Below, piece by piece: positions 8,409 through 17,204 of a stretch of DNA of 64,000 nucleotides. Position 1 is the first letter of the stretch; every line of letters starts with the position of its first letter. The notes below the pieces were generated by a model. That model did no database searches and had not been told where the DNA came from. It was given only the letters and a program-made list of their open reading frames with translations. A program made the translations under genes and the position numbers. Location: NCBI GenBank assembly GCA_963817135.1, contig CAWFNG010000007.1, positions 1 to 64,000 of the forward strand. The letters are read 5' to 3'. The stretch is from VAZQ01 sp963817135 (lineage in GTDB: Bacteria > Pseudomonadota > Alphaproteobacteria > Rhizobiales > Xanthobacteraceae).

Positions 8409-9296
8409 ATGACCACGGTCGGACAGCTGATCCTTTCCGGCGTTCTGATCGGCAGCATCTATGCTCTCATGAGCATCGGACTGACGCTGATCTTCGGCGT
8501 GCTTCGGATCGTGAACTTCGCGCATGGCGAGTTCCTGATGATCGCCATGTACGGAGCATGGGCGATGACGCGCTTCCTCGGTCTCAATCCCTATATTGCG
8601 GTGGTTGCAATCGTACCCGGCATGTTTCTGTTCGGCGCTCTCATTCATTGGCTCATCATACGCCCCGGCCTCGACAAGCCGCATCTAGTGATCGTCTTCG
8701 CCACCATGGCGCTCTCGATCCTGATGCAGAACCTGGCATTGATGCTGTTCTCAGCCGATCTCTTCGATGTACCTCCCCTGCTGGGCGGGCGGTCCTTTAC
8801 CATCGGCCCATTCTACGCCAAGCCTGAACTCCTGTTGGGTTTCGGCGTCGCGGTTGCCGCCACGGCGGCGCTGCGGTTCGTTCTCGATACGACCTATCTC
8901 GGCAAGGCGGTGCGCGCGACCGTTCAGGACGGCGAGGCCGCCATGCTGATGGGTATTCCAGTCCCGCGCATTTTTCTCATCACCTTTGCTACAGGCTCGG
9001 CGTTGGTCGGGCTTGCCGGCTGCATGATGATGCCGCTGTTCTCGGTGTTTCCGACGGTCGGTCTCAATTTCGTGCTGATCGCTTTTGTCATCGTGGTGCT
9101 CGGCGGCATGGGCAGCATCGAGGGCGCGTTGCTCGGCGGCATTTGCATCGGCGTCGTTCAGTCGCTGAGCAGCTATTACGTCGCTCCAGCATATGGGCAG
9201 ATGTTCTTCTTCATTCTGTTTCTGCTGGTGATGGTATTGCGCCCGGCCGGTTTGCTCGGCCGCAAGGGCGAGGCGACCATCGGGATCATCGATTGA
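8409..9296 (+). CDS. livH: Branched-chain amino acid-type ABC transporter permease (LivH)
   Basis: 295 residues with about eight membrane helices. The opening (LILSGVLIGSIYALMSIGLT), LIFGVLRIVNFAHGEFLM and GGMGSIEGALLGGICIGVVQ are typical of LivH-family permeases; the last is the cytoplasmic loop that contacts the ATPase. Full length. It follows the receptor by 115 bases and precedes the LivM homologue by 7, so they form one transcription unit. The livH name is by family, not by proven substrate. Confidence 0.88.
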   Translation: MTTVGQLILSGVLIGSIYALMSIGLTLIFGVLRIVNFAHGEFLMIAMYGAWAMTRFLGLNPYIAVVAIVPGMFLFGALIHWLIIRPGLDKPHLVIVFATMALSILMQNLALMLFSADLFDVPPLLGGRSFTIGPFYAKPELLLGFGVAVAATAALRFVLDTTYLGKAVRATVQDGEAAMLMGIPVPRIFLITFATGSALVGLAGCMMMPLFSVFPTVGLNFVLIAFVIVVLGGMGSIEGALLGGICIGVVQSLSSYYVAPAYGQMFFFILFLLVMVLRPAGLLGRKGEATIGIID

Positions 9297-9303
9297 GCCG
9301 CGA

Positions 9304-10319
9304 ATGCGCACCTCACCATTTGCGCAAAGAACGACCCGCTGGCGGTGGATGCCCGAACGCGGCACCGTCTCGGCATTCGAACTCCTTCTGCTTGCGATTG
9401 CCGTTGTGCTTGCCGTATTGCTGCGTTCTCAGAATCTCCAGGACGTGGTCATTCAGACCTTTCTGTGGGCGGGCGTCGCCCTGGCCTGGAACATCGCCGG
9501 CGGCTACGCCGGGCTGATCTCATTTGGGCACGCTGCTTTCTTCGGGATTGGCGCTTACACCTCCAGCATTCTGATGGCTCGCTTTGAACTCACGCCCTGG
9601 ATCGGGTTGTGGATCGGGGCGCTGCTGGCGGCGGCGTTTGCTGCATCGCTCACTCTGCGCATGCGCCCGATTGCGCGGCCCGTTCTTCATTCTCTCGACC
9701 CTTGCAGCCTCCGAGGTCGTGCGCATTGGCGCGCTCAACTGGGCCGATCTCACGGGCGGCGCCGAGGGGCTTGGAAATCCTCCCGGTCCCGGGGCTCTCC
9801 AGGATGATATTCGAAACGAAGGCCGCCTATGCGGCGCTCATCCTGGGCTATCTGGTCATCGTCTACGTAATCACCAAATGGCTCGAAGGCTCCCGCTACG
9901 GCTACCGGCTGTTTGCCGTAAGAGACGACGAAGATGCCGCCAGTGCCGCCGGGGTAAACCCGCTGCTCGCCCGCACAGCTGCCATGACACTGAGCGCGTT
10001 CCTCACCGCGATCGGCGGCTCTTTATTTGCGCAATATTTCCTTTTTCTCGACCCTACCCACGTGATCTCCCCCGAACTCTCGTTCCAGTTCGCGCTCCTG
10101 CCCGCTCTTGGCGGGCTTGGTACCGCCATCGGACCCGTGCTTGGATCCATCGCGATCACTCCCCTGTCGGAAATGCTGCGCGGCTATTTCGGCGGCGGCG
10201 CTGCGGGACTGCATCTGGCAATCTATGGATTCGTGCTCATCCTGGTGATGCTGTATTTCCCGGCCGGCATCGCCGGAGCGCTGGAGCGGCTCGCACGGCT
10301 TTCCAAGAGGGCTGCGTGA
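9304..10319 (+). pseudogene. livM: LivM-type ABC permease, frameshifted twice
   Basis: Three frames together give a complete LivM permease. NIAGGYAGLISFGHAAFFGI and RFELTPWIGLWIGALLAA lie in the first frame. LRGPFFILSTLAASEVVRIG and DLTGGAEGL lie in the second. LEILPVPGLSRMIF and VRDDEDAASAAGVNP to the end lie in the third. The shifts are near 9670 (one C too many in CGCCCGATT) and 9767 (one G too many in GAGGGGCTTG). Both are +1, and the protein between them is otherwise well conserved. It is either a very young pseudogene or an intact gene with sequence errors. Confidence 0.8.
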
Positions 10320-11045
10320 CCCTCCTGCTCGAGCTCCGCGATCTCACTCGCACGTTTGGCGCGCTCCGCGCCGTCAATGGAGTGAGTTTTTCCGTCCAGA
10401 AGGGCGAGCTCCTCGGACTGATCGGTCCAAACGGTGCCGGCAAAAGCACGCTTTACAACCTGATCGCCGGCGCGCTGCGGCCGAGTTCCGGCCAGATCTG
10501 TGTTCGAGGGGCGCGAGGTCGAAGGCTGGAAGCCCTATCGATCGGCGCGGGCAGGCATTGCACGCACCTTCCAGACCCCAAAACCGTTTCGTCACCTTTC
10601 CGTCATCGACAATGTTGCGCTCGGCGCCCTGTTGCACGAAGCGAGCGTCGCAGCGGCGCGACGGAATGCGGAGCCGATTCTGGAGGATGTCGGCCTCTCG
10701 GACTATGCACTAGACCCGGTCGGAATCCTTACCGTGGGCCTGCTTAAACGCCTAGAAGTCGCACGCGCCATCGCGCTGCGCCCACGACTGGTGCTGTTCG
10801 ACGAGATCATGGCGGGGCTGACACCGACCGAGGTCGCCGGCATGACCCAGCTGGTTGCAGGCCTTCCGGCTCGCGGAATCACGGTGATCTGGGTCGAGCA
10901 CGTGCTCTACGCCATCATGAAAACGGCGCCGCGTATCATCGTGCTTCATCGTGGCGAAGTGATCGCCGACGGAGCACCCGAGAAGCTCGCGAGGGACCCT
11001 GCGGTGATCAAGGCGTATCTCGGCGAGGAGTTGAGCCTTGCTTAG
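10317..11045 (+). pseudogene. livG: LivG-type ABC ATPase, one frameshift
   Basis: Starts with GTG overlapping the end of livM. Walker A (GLIGPNGAGKST) and the start of the nucleotide-binding domain are in one frame up to about 10495. The rest (VFEGREVEGWKPYRSARAGI, ARTFQTPKPF, LRPRLVLFDEIMAGL, VIWVEHVLYAI) is in the next. The shift is a single extra base in ATCTGTGTTC, where ATC-GTG-TTC is expected. The usual LSGGQ signature is unusual here: the position reads TVGLLKRLEVARA. Product if repaired: cytoplasmic ATPase of the Liv-type importer. Confidence 0.8.
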
Positions 11046-11744
11046 GGTCGAGAAGCTCAATGCGTCCTACGGGCCCGTGCAGATCTTGCATGACATCGAT
11101 CTGATCATCGAGCCGGGTGAGGTCGTGGCCCTGGTAGGGGCGAATGCAGCAGGCAAGAGCACGCTGATGTTCTCGCTGGCTGGCCTGCGTACGTCCTGCA
11201 ACGGCAGCATCTTGCTCGCAAATGAGCGGATCGAAACGATTTCCCGCTTATGAGCGGGTGTCGCGCGGCCTTGTCCTCGTGCCAGAACGCCGGCGATTGT
11301 TTCCATTCATGACTGTGCTCGAAAACCTCGAGATCGGGGCCTATTCCGCCGCTGCACGATCCTCTCGTAACGAAACAATCGCGCAGATTTACTCGCTCAT
11401 CCCGCTGCTTGCGGAACGGCGCATGCAGACCGCCGGCTCGCTCAGCGGCGGCGAGCAACAGATGCTGGCGATCGGACGCGCCCTGATGTCGAAGCCCAGG
11501 GTCCTGCTGCTCGATGAGCCGACCGAAGGCCTTGCCCCCAACTACGTCGGCCTCGTGTTCCAGCTGATCGAGCAGCTGCGCGAGCAGAAGCACACGATTC
11601 TGATCGTCGAGCAGAAGCGTGCACCATGTGCTGAGCATTTCCGACCGCGGCTATGTCCTGGAAAACGGGCGCATCGTCATGCAAGGAGCGGGCGCGGAGC
11701 TGCTCGGCGATAACCGACTCAAGGTTGCCTATCTTGGCCTCTGA
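11038..11744 (+). pseudogene. livF: LivF-type ABC ATPase, two frameshifts
   Basis: Starts at TTG 11038, overlapping livG. Walker A (VGANAAGKST) is in the first frame. YERVSRGLVLVPERRRLFPF, LSGGEQQMLAIGRAL and VLLLDEPTEGLAPN are in the second. VHHVLSISDRGYVLENGRI to AYLGL and the stop are in the third. The shifts are at about 11245 (extra C in ATTTCCCGC) and 11616 (extra G in CAGAAGCGTG), both +1. All catalytic motifs survive once the frames are joined. It is followed by the amidohydrolase after three bases. Confidence 0.8.
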
Positions 11745-11747
11745 TCC

Positions 11748-12726
11748 ATGATCACCGACATCCACTGTCATTTCATCCCCGACACATACTTCGAGTTCGT
11801 GCGCAAGAGGAGCGAATTCGAAGTGCGCGTGACGGACCGCGGGAGCGATGCGATCGACCTCCAGTGCCGCGGAAGCCATTATGGCCTGAACGCAACGTTC
11901 TTCGAGCCGGCCCGACAGACCGCACGCATGGATGCCCTCGGCGTCGAGCACAGCGTCATTTCGCTCGCGACTCCGCTCGTGAATTACTACGTGGACGCAA
12001 AGCTCGCCGTCGAAGCCGCCCGGCTCTGCAACGACGGCTTCGCCCAGCTCATTTCAGCTGGCGGGGGGCGTTTTGCCGCCTGGGCCTTTCTGCCCATGCA
12101 GGATCCCGCGGCGGCTGCCGCCGAGCTTCGTCGCTGCGTGCGCGATCATGGTTTCCTCGGCGGCCACGTGGCGACCAACGTACGCGGCGTCTATCTGCCC
12201 GATCCCGCGTTTCGACCCGATCTTCGATGCGGCCAAGGAGCTGGATGTTCCACTTTTCCTGCATCCGGCCGATCCGCCGGGGCGGGACCGCACCGGCGAT
12301 TACGAGCTGACCGTGGTGTCGGGCTATTTGTTCGATACCACGATCAACATATTGCGCATGATCTGCAGCAATTTCCTCGATCGCTATTCAGGCCTGAAGC
12401 TTGTGTGCGCCCATACCGGTGCCTATGCGCTGATGCTGCGCAACCGCATGCAGCGCGAGGTCGACACCAATGCGGGCCTCGCGCGCACGCTTCACCGCAA
12501 CGTAGGCGATTATCTTCGCCAGCTCTATTTCGACACGGTTTGCTTCGAGCCGGATTATCTGCGTTTCGCCGCCGGTATCGCTTCGCCGGGACACCTCCTG
12601 CTCGGCAGCGACGGCCCCTTCCCGCTCGGCGAACCTGATCCCGTCAATTTCGTCCGCCGCGCCCTGCCGGCCGATCAGGCTGAGCTCGTACTCTCGAAGA
12701 ATTTTTCACGCCTTACCGGGAAATAA
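11748..12726 (+). pseudogene. Amidohydrolase (ACMSD-like, amidohydrolase 2 family), one frameshift
   Basis: Opens MITDIHCHFIPDTYFEF with the metal-binding HxH. After a +1 shift near 12205 (GATCCCGCG where GATCCGCG is expected) it continues RFDPIFDAAKELDVPLFLHP, LKLVCAHTGAYA and LLLGSDGPFP, giving the remaining metal ligands: His in FLHP, His in CAHTG, Asp in GSDGP. Relatives decarboxylate or hydrolyse ring-cleavage and related acids. It is translationally close to livF (3 bases) and to the AA_synth gene (3 bases), so it belongs to the same operon. Apart from the shift it shows no sign of decay. Confidence 0.8.
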
Positions 12727-12729
12727 GCC

Positions 12730-13287
12730 ATGCTAATTCACCGCACCCTGCTCGTCCGCGACACCATCCACAATGAGGGAGGCTTGCCTGCGCTCCGTCC
12801 AGTCACCCGCGCGGCCGCCTGTGCCGTCATTGCCAATCCGTTCGCCGGCAAGGGGGTCGACGATCTTTCGGAACTCGTCGGCTTCGGTGCCGAGCTTGGC
12901 GAAATGCTCGTGCGCGAGGCGCTCGCAGCCCTTTCCAATCCTGCGATCGCCTACGGCAAGGCCGCCATTGTCGGAGCCGATGGCGATCTTGAGCATGCGG
13001 CAGCGATCCTGCACCCCCGCATGGGAAAACCGATGCGCGAAGCGATCGGCGGCGGGCAGGCGATCATTCCATCCAACGTGAAAGTCGCCAGTGCCGGCAC
13101 CGCGATCGATATCCCGCTCGGCCATCGGGACGATGTCTGGGCGTTCGATCAGATCGATACCATTACCGTCGCGGTCCCCGGTGCGCCGCGCCGTGCGGAA
13201 ATCGTCGTTATCGTCGCGCTCAGCGATGGTGGCCGCCCGCGACCGCGTGTCGATCGGACCGGCGCGCGCCCGATCGGATCGGGCTGA
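12730..13287 (+). CDS. AA_synth family protein (amino acid synthesis family)
   Basis: 185 residues matching the AA_synth family as I recall it: an N-terminal RTLLVRDTIHNEGG, a central AACAVIANPFAGKGVDDLSE, GKAAIVGADGDLEHAAAILHP and GGGQAIIPSNVKVASAGTAI. It ends close to IVVIVALSDGGRPRPRVDR. The fold resembles proteins seen beside amide-transport and amidohydrolase genes, but a biochemical role is not established. It is the last gene of the Liv/amidohydrolase operon and is convergent with the RidA gene, one base apart. Confidence 0.75.
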   Translation: MLIHRTLLVRDTIHNEGGLPALRPVTRAAACAVIANPFAGKGVDDLSELVGFGAELGEMLVREALAALSNPAIAYGKAAIVGADGDLEHAAAILHPRMGKPMREAIGGGQAIIPSNVKVASAGTAIDIPLGHRDDVWAFDQIDTITVAVPGAPRRAEIVVIVALSDGGRPRPRVDRTGARPIGSG

Positions 13288-13288
13288 T

Positions 13289-14524
13289 CTATTGCGGCAT
13301 CGCCGCGATCAGATCGATCTCGATGAGGTTATCCTTGATCAACAGACCGGTCGTGCGCACCGTTGTTCGCGGTGGAGAGACCGGGAAGTATTCGCGCCAG
13401 ACCTCGTCGAAGCCGTTGAAATCGGCGAGATCGGTGAGAAACACCTGGGCTTTGACCACGTGATCGAGCGAAGTCCCCGCCGCCTTGAAGGTTCGCACCA
13501 GATTGTCGAGGATGTAGCGGGTCTCCCGCTTGATTGCGGAGCCGTAATACGGAAATGCCGGATGAATGCGCGCCTCCGGCGCCACGCCGGTCTTGAAGTC
13601 GGTTGCCAGCGCGCCTGCGGCAAAGACCAGATTTCCGACACGCAAGGCCGGCGCGTAATTGGCGAGCGGCTTGGGAATATCCGGCACGTCGATAAATTCG
13701 CGGCGCGCGGAAGGCGCGGCGGTGATCAGGTCGATCTCGACGAGAGCGTCACGTACCAGCAGATCGGGAACGCCAATGGTGGTGCGCGGCGGCGGGGCGG
13801 GAAAGAATTCTTTCCACACCTCGTCGTAGCCGTTGAAGTCGCGCAGGTTCTTCAAATACACATGGGCTTTGACCACGTGCTCCAGCGAAGTGCCGGCGGC
13901 AGCAAGGACGGTCTTGAAATTGTTCAGAATGTAACGAGTTTGCCGTTTGATCTCCGAGCCATAATAGGGAAAGGCCGGATCGATGCGTGCCTCGAACGGC
14001 ACTCCGGTCTTATAGTCGCTCGCCATCAGCCCTGCTGCGAAAACGAGATCACCGGTGGCCATGGCTTCCGAATAGTTCACCGGGGCGCGCGGTGCTGACG
14101 AGCTGAAAACCTTCGCCGGGGCCGCAGGCATAGTTGCGGTCAGATCGACCGCGACCAGGCAGCCCGGCACCAACAGTCCGCCGGCGCCGACGGTAGCGCG
14201 GCACGGCGGCGCCTTCGGAAAACACTCGCGCCAGACCTCGTCAAACGCGTCGAAATTGTGCAGGTCGGTATGGAACACATGCGCCTTGACCACATGATCC
14301 AGCGAGGTCCCGGCATCCGCGAATTTCTTCGCAAGTTTCTGCAGAATGTGGTGCGTCTGCCGCTTGATCGGCGAACCGTAATAGGGGAAGGCGGGATCGA
14401 TGCGGCATTCCGGCGCCACCCCGGTGCCGTCGCTGGCGATCTCGCCGGAGGCAAAAACCAGATTGCCGGCTCGCCGCGTGGGCTTTTCGGCTGCACCTTC
14501 AGGATGCACGCGACCAGCTCGCAT
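13289..14524 (-). CDS. Triple RidA-domain (YjgF/UK114) protein
   Basis: 411 residues made of three RidA domains in tandem: about 15-132, 148-274 and 288-411. Each has a variant of AGNLVFASGEIASD, RIDPAFPYYGSPIKRQT, AGTSLDHVVKAHVF and a final LL...LVEIDLI strand. RidA proteins deaminate reactive enamines or imines, using an Arg at the subunit interface. Each domain keeps an Arg at that place (PCRATVG, PRTTIG, PRTTVR). The acidic residue in the last strand is Glu in domains 2 and 3 (VEID, IEID) but Ala in domain 1 (VAVD). RidA normally works as a trimer of one-domain chains, so this chain could form a covalent pseudo-trimer. It overlaps the cysteine hydrolase gene by 26 bases. Confidence 0.88.
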   Translation of the reverse strand: MRAGRVHPEGAAEKPTRRAGNLVFASGEIASDGTGVAPECRIDPAFPYYGSPIKRQTHHILQKLAKKFADAGTSLDHVVKAHVFHTDLHNFDAFDEVWRECFPKAPPCRATVGAGGLLVPGCLVAVDLTATMPAAPAKVFSSSAPRAPVNYSEAMATGDLVFAAGLMASDYKTGVPFEARIDPAFPYYGSEIKRQTRYILNNFKTVLAAAGTSLEHVVKAHVYLKNLRDFNGYDEVWKEFFPAPPPRTTIGVPDLLVRDALVEIDLITAAPSARREFIDVPDIPKPLANYAPALRVGNLVFAAGALATDFKTGVAPEARIHPAFPYYGSAIKRETRYILDNLVRTFKAAGTSLDHVVKAQVFLTDLADFNGFDEVWREYFPVSPPRTTVRTTGLLIKDNLIEIDLIAAMPQ

Positions 14525-15143
14525 AGGAGGGGCGCTGAACCTCGCGAATGGGAGCGGGTTGCGTCGGCGGGACGCCGGCGCGGAATTGCGCGATCGCCTC
14601 GTCGCTGGTGATGATATTGGCGCGATGATATTGGCGCATGTAATTGAGCGCGTACTCGTGCGCGTCGCGATGCGGCGAAGATACCCCGTCGGAAATCAGG
14701 TTGATCTCGTAGTTCAGGTAAAACGCATCTATGACGGTGTGCTGCACGCATGCTTCGGTCCAGGCTCCGGTGAAATAGAGCCGCTTGACGTCGAGCTCGC
14801 GCAGCACCGCATCAAGGCGCGTCGAGTTGAATGCGCTGTAATGTTTTTTGCGGATCTGAAAGTCGCCCGGCTTGGGGTCGAGCTCGTCCACGATCTCGGC
14901 ATCGGGCGTTCCGATGATGCAATGCGGCCCGTATATCTTGAAATGCTTGTCGATGGGCACTTCCTCGGGGAGGAAATTGTCCTTGATGAACACGATGTGC
15001 ACGCCTTGCTCACGTCCGCTGTCGATGACGCGTCGCACCGTCGCAAACAGCTGCGTAGCATTCAACGGATCGGGCAGTGTGGGATTTTGTTTGAAGAAGC
15101 CTTTGAGCAGATCGATTATGATGATGGCGCTGCGGTTGTTCAC
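14499..15143 (-). CDS. Isochorismatase-like cysteine hydrolase
   Basis: 214 residues. The catalytic triad of the family is visible: Asp in IIIIDLLKGFF (near 11), Lys in IRKKHYSAFNST (near 99) and Cys in TGAWTEACVQHTV (near 131), with the cis-peptide region before the Cys. Members hydrolyse amides and carbamates such as ureidoacrylate, N-carbamoylsarcosine or nicotinamide, or enol ethers. Pairing with RidA recalls RutB-RutC in pyrimidine breakdown, but the neighbouring genes are not otherwise Rut-like. First gene of a two-gene operon with the triple RidA gene. Confidence 0.85.
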   Translation of the reverse strand: MNNRSAIIIIDLLKGFFKQNPTLPDPLNATQLFATVRRVIDSGREQGVHIVFIKDNFLPEEVPIDKHFKIYGPHCIIGTPDAEIVDELDPKPGDFQIRKKHYSAFNSTRLDAVLRELDVKRLYFTGAWTEACVQHTVIDAFYLNYEINLISDGVSSPHRDAHEYALNYMRQYHRANIITSDEAIAQFRAGVPPTQPAPIREVQRPSYASWSRAS

Positions 15144-16176
15144 GGGTTAGTTACCCCTCTTTTGCGGACCTCTGCGTGATCGTAGTCCGCCCGTTGCCTT
15201 GCGGCAATCGCGTTGATTGCGGAACGCCGTCAGCTTTCATGGCTCCCGGCAAGCTTGCAGGGGGGGTTGTGCTGAGGCCTACGAAAGGAGCAAACGACGG
15301 CGCTCGAACGTGGTCGCCTCGAAGCGCAGGCCAACCTCGCGCGCGCGGCACCAGGAATTATCGAGCTCCCTGGAGGTCGGGACACGGGTTGCATAAATCG
15401 CAGGCACTGAATTGCGACTTGCTAGCGCGGCCAAGTCGACGGCGCGACTGGTAAAAAAGGCATCAGAGTGTCGTATCGCTGTTACGTTCGAGACGGGATA
15501 TCCCAAAACCTCAAGGCCGAGATAGGTTCGAATCTCCTGCGGGTGGCAACCAGTGCAGCTGCTGCGCGTATGTCAAGTTTGAGCAGCTCACGCGGTAAAA
15601 GTCTCTGGTCGCCATGTGGTCCGAAATTGCGCAAAATTCCTGCGACATTTCAAAGGGCGTTTCCAAAAACGTCATTTCCGAGTTCGAATCCTCCCAGCCC
15701 AGCCAGCCAGTGCTGTCTCTGCTGGTGATCTCCAGCTCGAAAAAATTGTCACGATCCTTCTCGCGACTTATCTGGATGGCTGCGAGTCTCCGTACGCCAA
15801 ATCTAGCGTAATTTCTTGGTTAGAGCGGCATGGTTGGCCCCAGCGGAGGATGGAAGGCTCTGCAGTCTTGGTGGTCGCTGGGCAGCGATGACAATCAGCA
15901 ATGTCTCGGTACGAAGCCCCCAAGGCGGCTGTTCGACAGCGTACCAATCATTTGAAATGCAACACGATCAAACTCAATACCTTGCCGATAGCGGTAAGAT
16001 GCTTTCCGCCAAATACGGCTTGGTCATAACCAATAAGCAAGCCTCCAGCCAGGAGAAAGAACTTGGACATGAACGCCTGTTCCATAGTCGCGCAACGTAA
16101 CATGCAAGGATTGCGAATGGTCAAAAGGGATTAATACAATTCCGATTGGTGCATTAAGGATTTCTGCGCAAGTGTG
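15144..16176. other. About 1 kb without a convincing gene; tRNA T-arm-like motifs
   Basis: Only short unconvincing frames. Two stretches resemble the 3' ends of tRNA genes: GATAGGTTCGAATCTCCTG near 15522-15540 followed by GGCAACCA, and GAGTTCGAATCCTCCC near 15679-15694 followed by AGCCCAGCCA. Neither forms a proper five-pair T stem and neither has an upstream tRNA body. The stretch separates the catabolic cassette from the molybdenum locus and looks eroded. Confidence 0.35.
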
Positions 16177-16266
16177 CTACCGCGTCCTCCCTGCAATGTA
16201 GAGCGCCACTGCGCACAGCAAGAACACACCGATGATGCCGATGTACGCGGCTTGGCCGCGAAGCAT
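16177..16266 (-). CDS. 29-residue single-helix membrane protein
   Basis: An ATG at 16266 is preceded, six bases upstream, by a perfect AGGAGG. The product begins MLRGQAAYIGIIGVFLLCAV and ends YIAGRTR. One helix spans most of its length, with Arg at both ends. Neither its family nor its partner is known. The strong ribosome binding site and clean helix make it more likely than chance. It lies 177 bases downstream of the importer ATPase gene on the same strand and may be co-transcribed. Confidence 0.5.
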   Translation of the reverse strand: MLRGQAAYIGIIGVFLLCAVALYIAGRTR

Positions 16267-16442
16267 TGCACGCCTCCTGATGTTGTCATCTTCGGGCGCG
16301 ATACGTTCCCATCTACGCGCATCCTCAGCGCTGAAATGGCCCCAGCCCCATCTTCAAAAGGCCGAAAAAAGTCGCGAGAGCCGAGACCGGCATTCTCGAC
16401 GTAAACAACGCAGGGTGTCAGACGCCGTTTCCAGCATCCTCG

Positions 16443-17204
16443 TCAACCTGGGAGAAAGGCGATGCCTGAGGCATCTGCAACCCTGTGAACTCGCGCTCCA
16501 TAGAGCGCTTCGAGCCGCTCTTGCGTCAACACCTGCTCGACCGGGCCTTCGGCCAGCCGTTCGCCGCCGCGCAGCAAAAAAGCGCGATCAGCCGCACGCA
16601 GCGCATGGTTTGGATCATGCGTGGTAAACAGCACGCCGTGCCCGGAAGCCGCCAGCGCACGGATCTCGCGCATCACTTTTCCCTGGTTACCGAAGTCGAG
16701 ACTGGCGGTAGGCTCATCGAGAACGATGAATTGCGGCTCCTGCGCGAGCGCGCGGGCGAGCAGCACCAACTGGCGCTCACCGCCTGAGATCATGGTGTAG
16801 GGCCGCTCGGAAAGCCGCGCGATGCCTAAGTGATCGAGCACGGCTGCAGCCACCTCACGGTCTTTCGCCGTCGGACGGCGGAATAGATTGCCGTGCGCCG
16901 TCCGACCCATCAACACCACCGCTTCCACCGGGAACGCGAAGGTCGCCACATGGGTTTGCGGAACATAGGCGATGAGACGCGCGCGCTCGCGGATGGACCG
17001 GGCAGAGAGCGCATGGCCGTCAAGCCGTACCTCGCCTGCTTTCGGGGCGAGCAATCCAAGCAATGTCTTAAGCAGCGTGGTCTTGCCGCCGCCGTTGGGA
17101 CCGAGCAGCGCCAGCACTTCACCCTTGGCCAGCTTGACATCAAGGCCCACGCCGACAACGCGGTCAGGATAACCGATGGTGAGGCCGTGGCCTTCGAGCA
17201 TCAT
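16443..17204 (-). CDS. ABC transporter ATPase, FecE/BtuD type (metal or oxyanion import)
   Basis: 253 residues. Walker A LLGPNGGGKTTLLKTLLGLL (near 35), Q loop YVPQTH, signature ISGGERQLVLLARAL and Walker B FIVLDEPTASLD, then TTHDPNHALRAADRAFLL. All motifs are intact. It overlaps the permease gene by four bases (ATGA), so the two are translationally coupled. It powers the FecCD-type permease at 17201-18220. Gene context (ModA, Mop) points to molybdate or tungstate rather than iron-siderophore. Confidence 0.87.
   Translation of the reverse strand: MMLEGHGLTIGYPDRVVGVGLDVKLAKGEVLALLGPNGGGKTTLLKTLLGLLAPKAGEVRLDGHALSARSIRERARLIAYVPQTHVATFAFPVEAVVLMGRTAHGNLFRRPTAKDREVAAAVLDHLGIARLSERPYTMISGGERQLVLLARALAQEPQFIVLDEPTASLDFGNQGKVMREIRALAASGHGVLFTTHDPNHALRAADRAFLLRGGERLAEGPVEQVLTQERLEALYGARVHRVADASGIAFLPG

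Noticed and set aside
15515..15700. Functional tRNA genes
   Set aside because: T-arm-like motifs only; stems do not pair and no D arm, anticodon arm or 5' acceptor is present.
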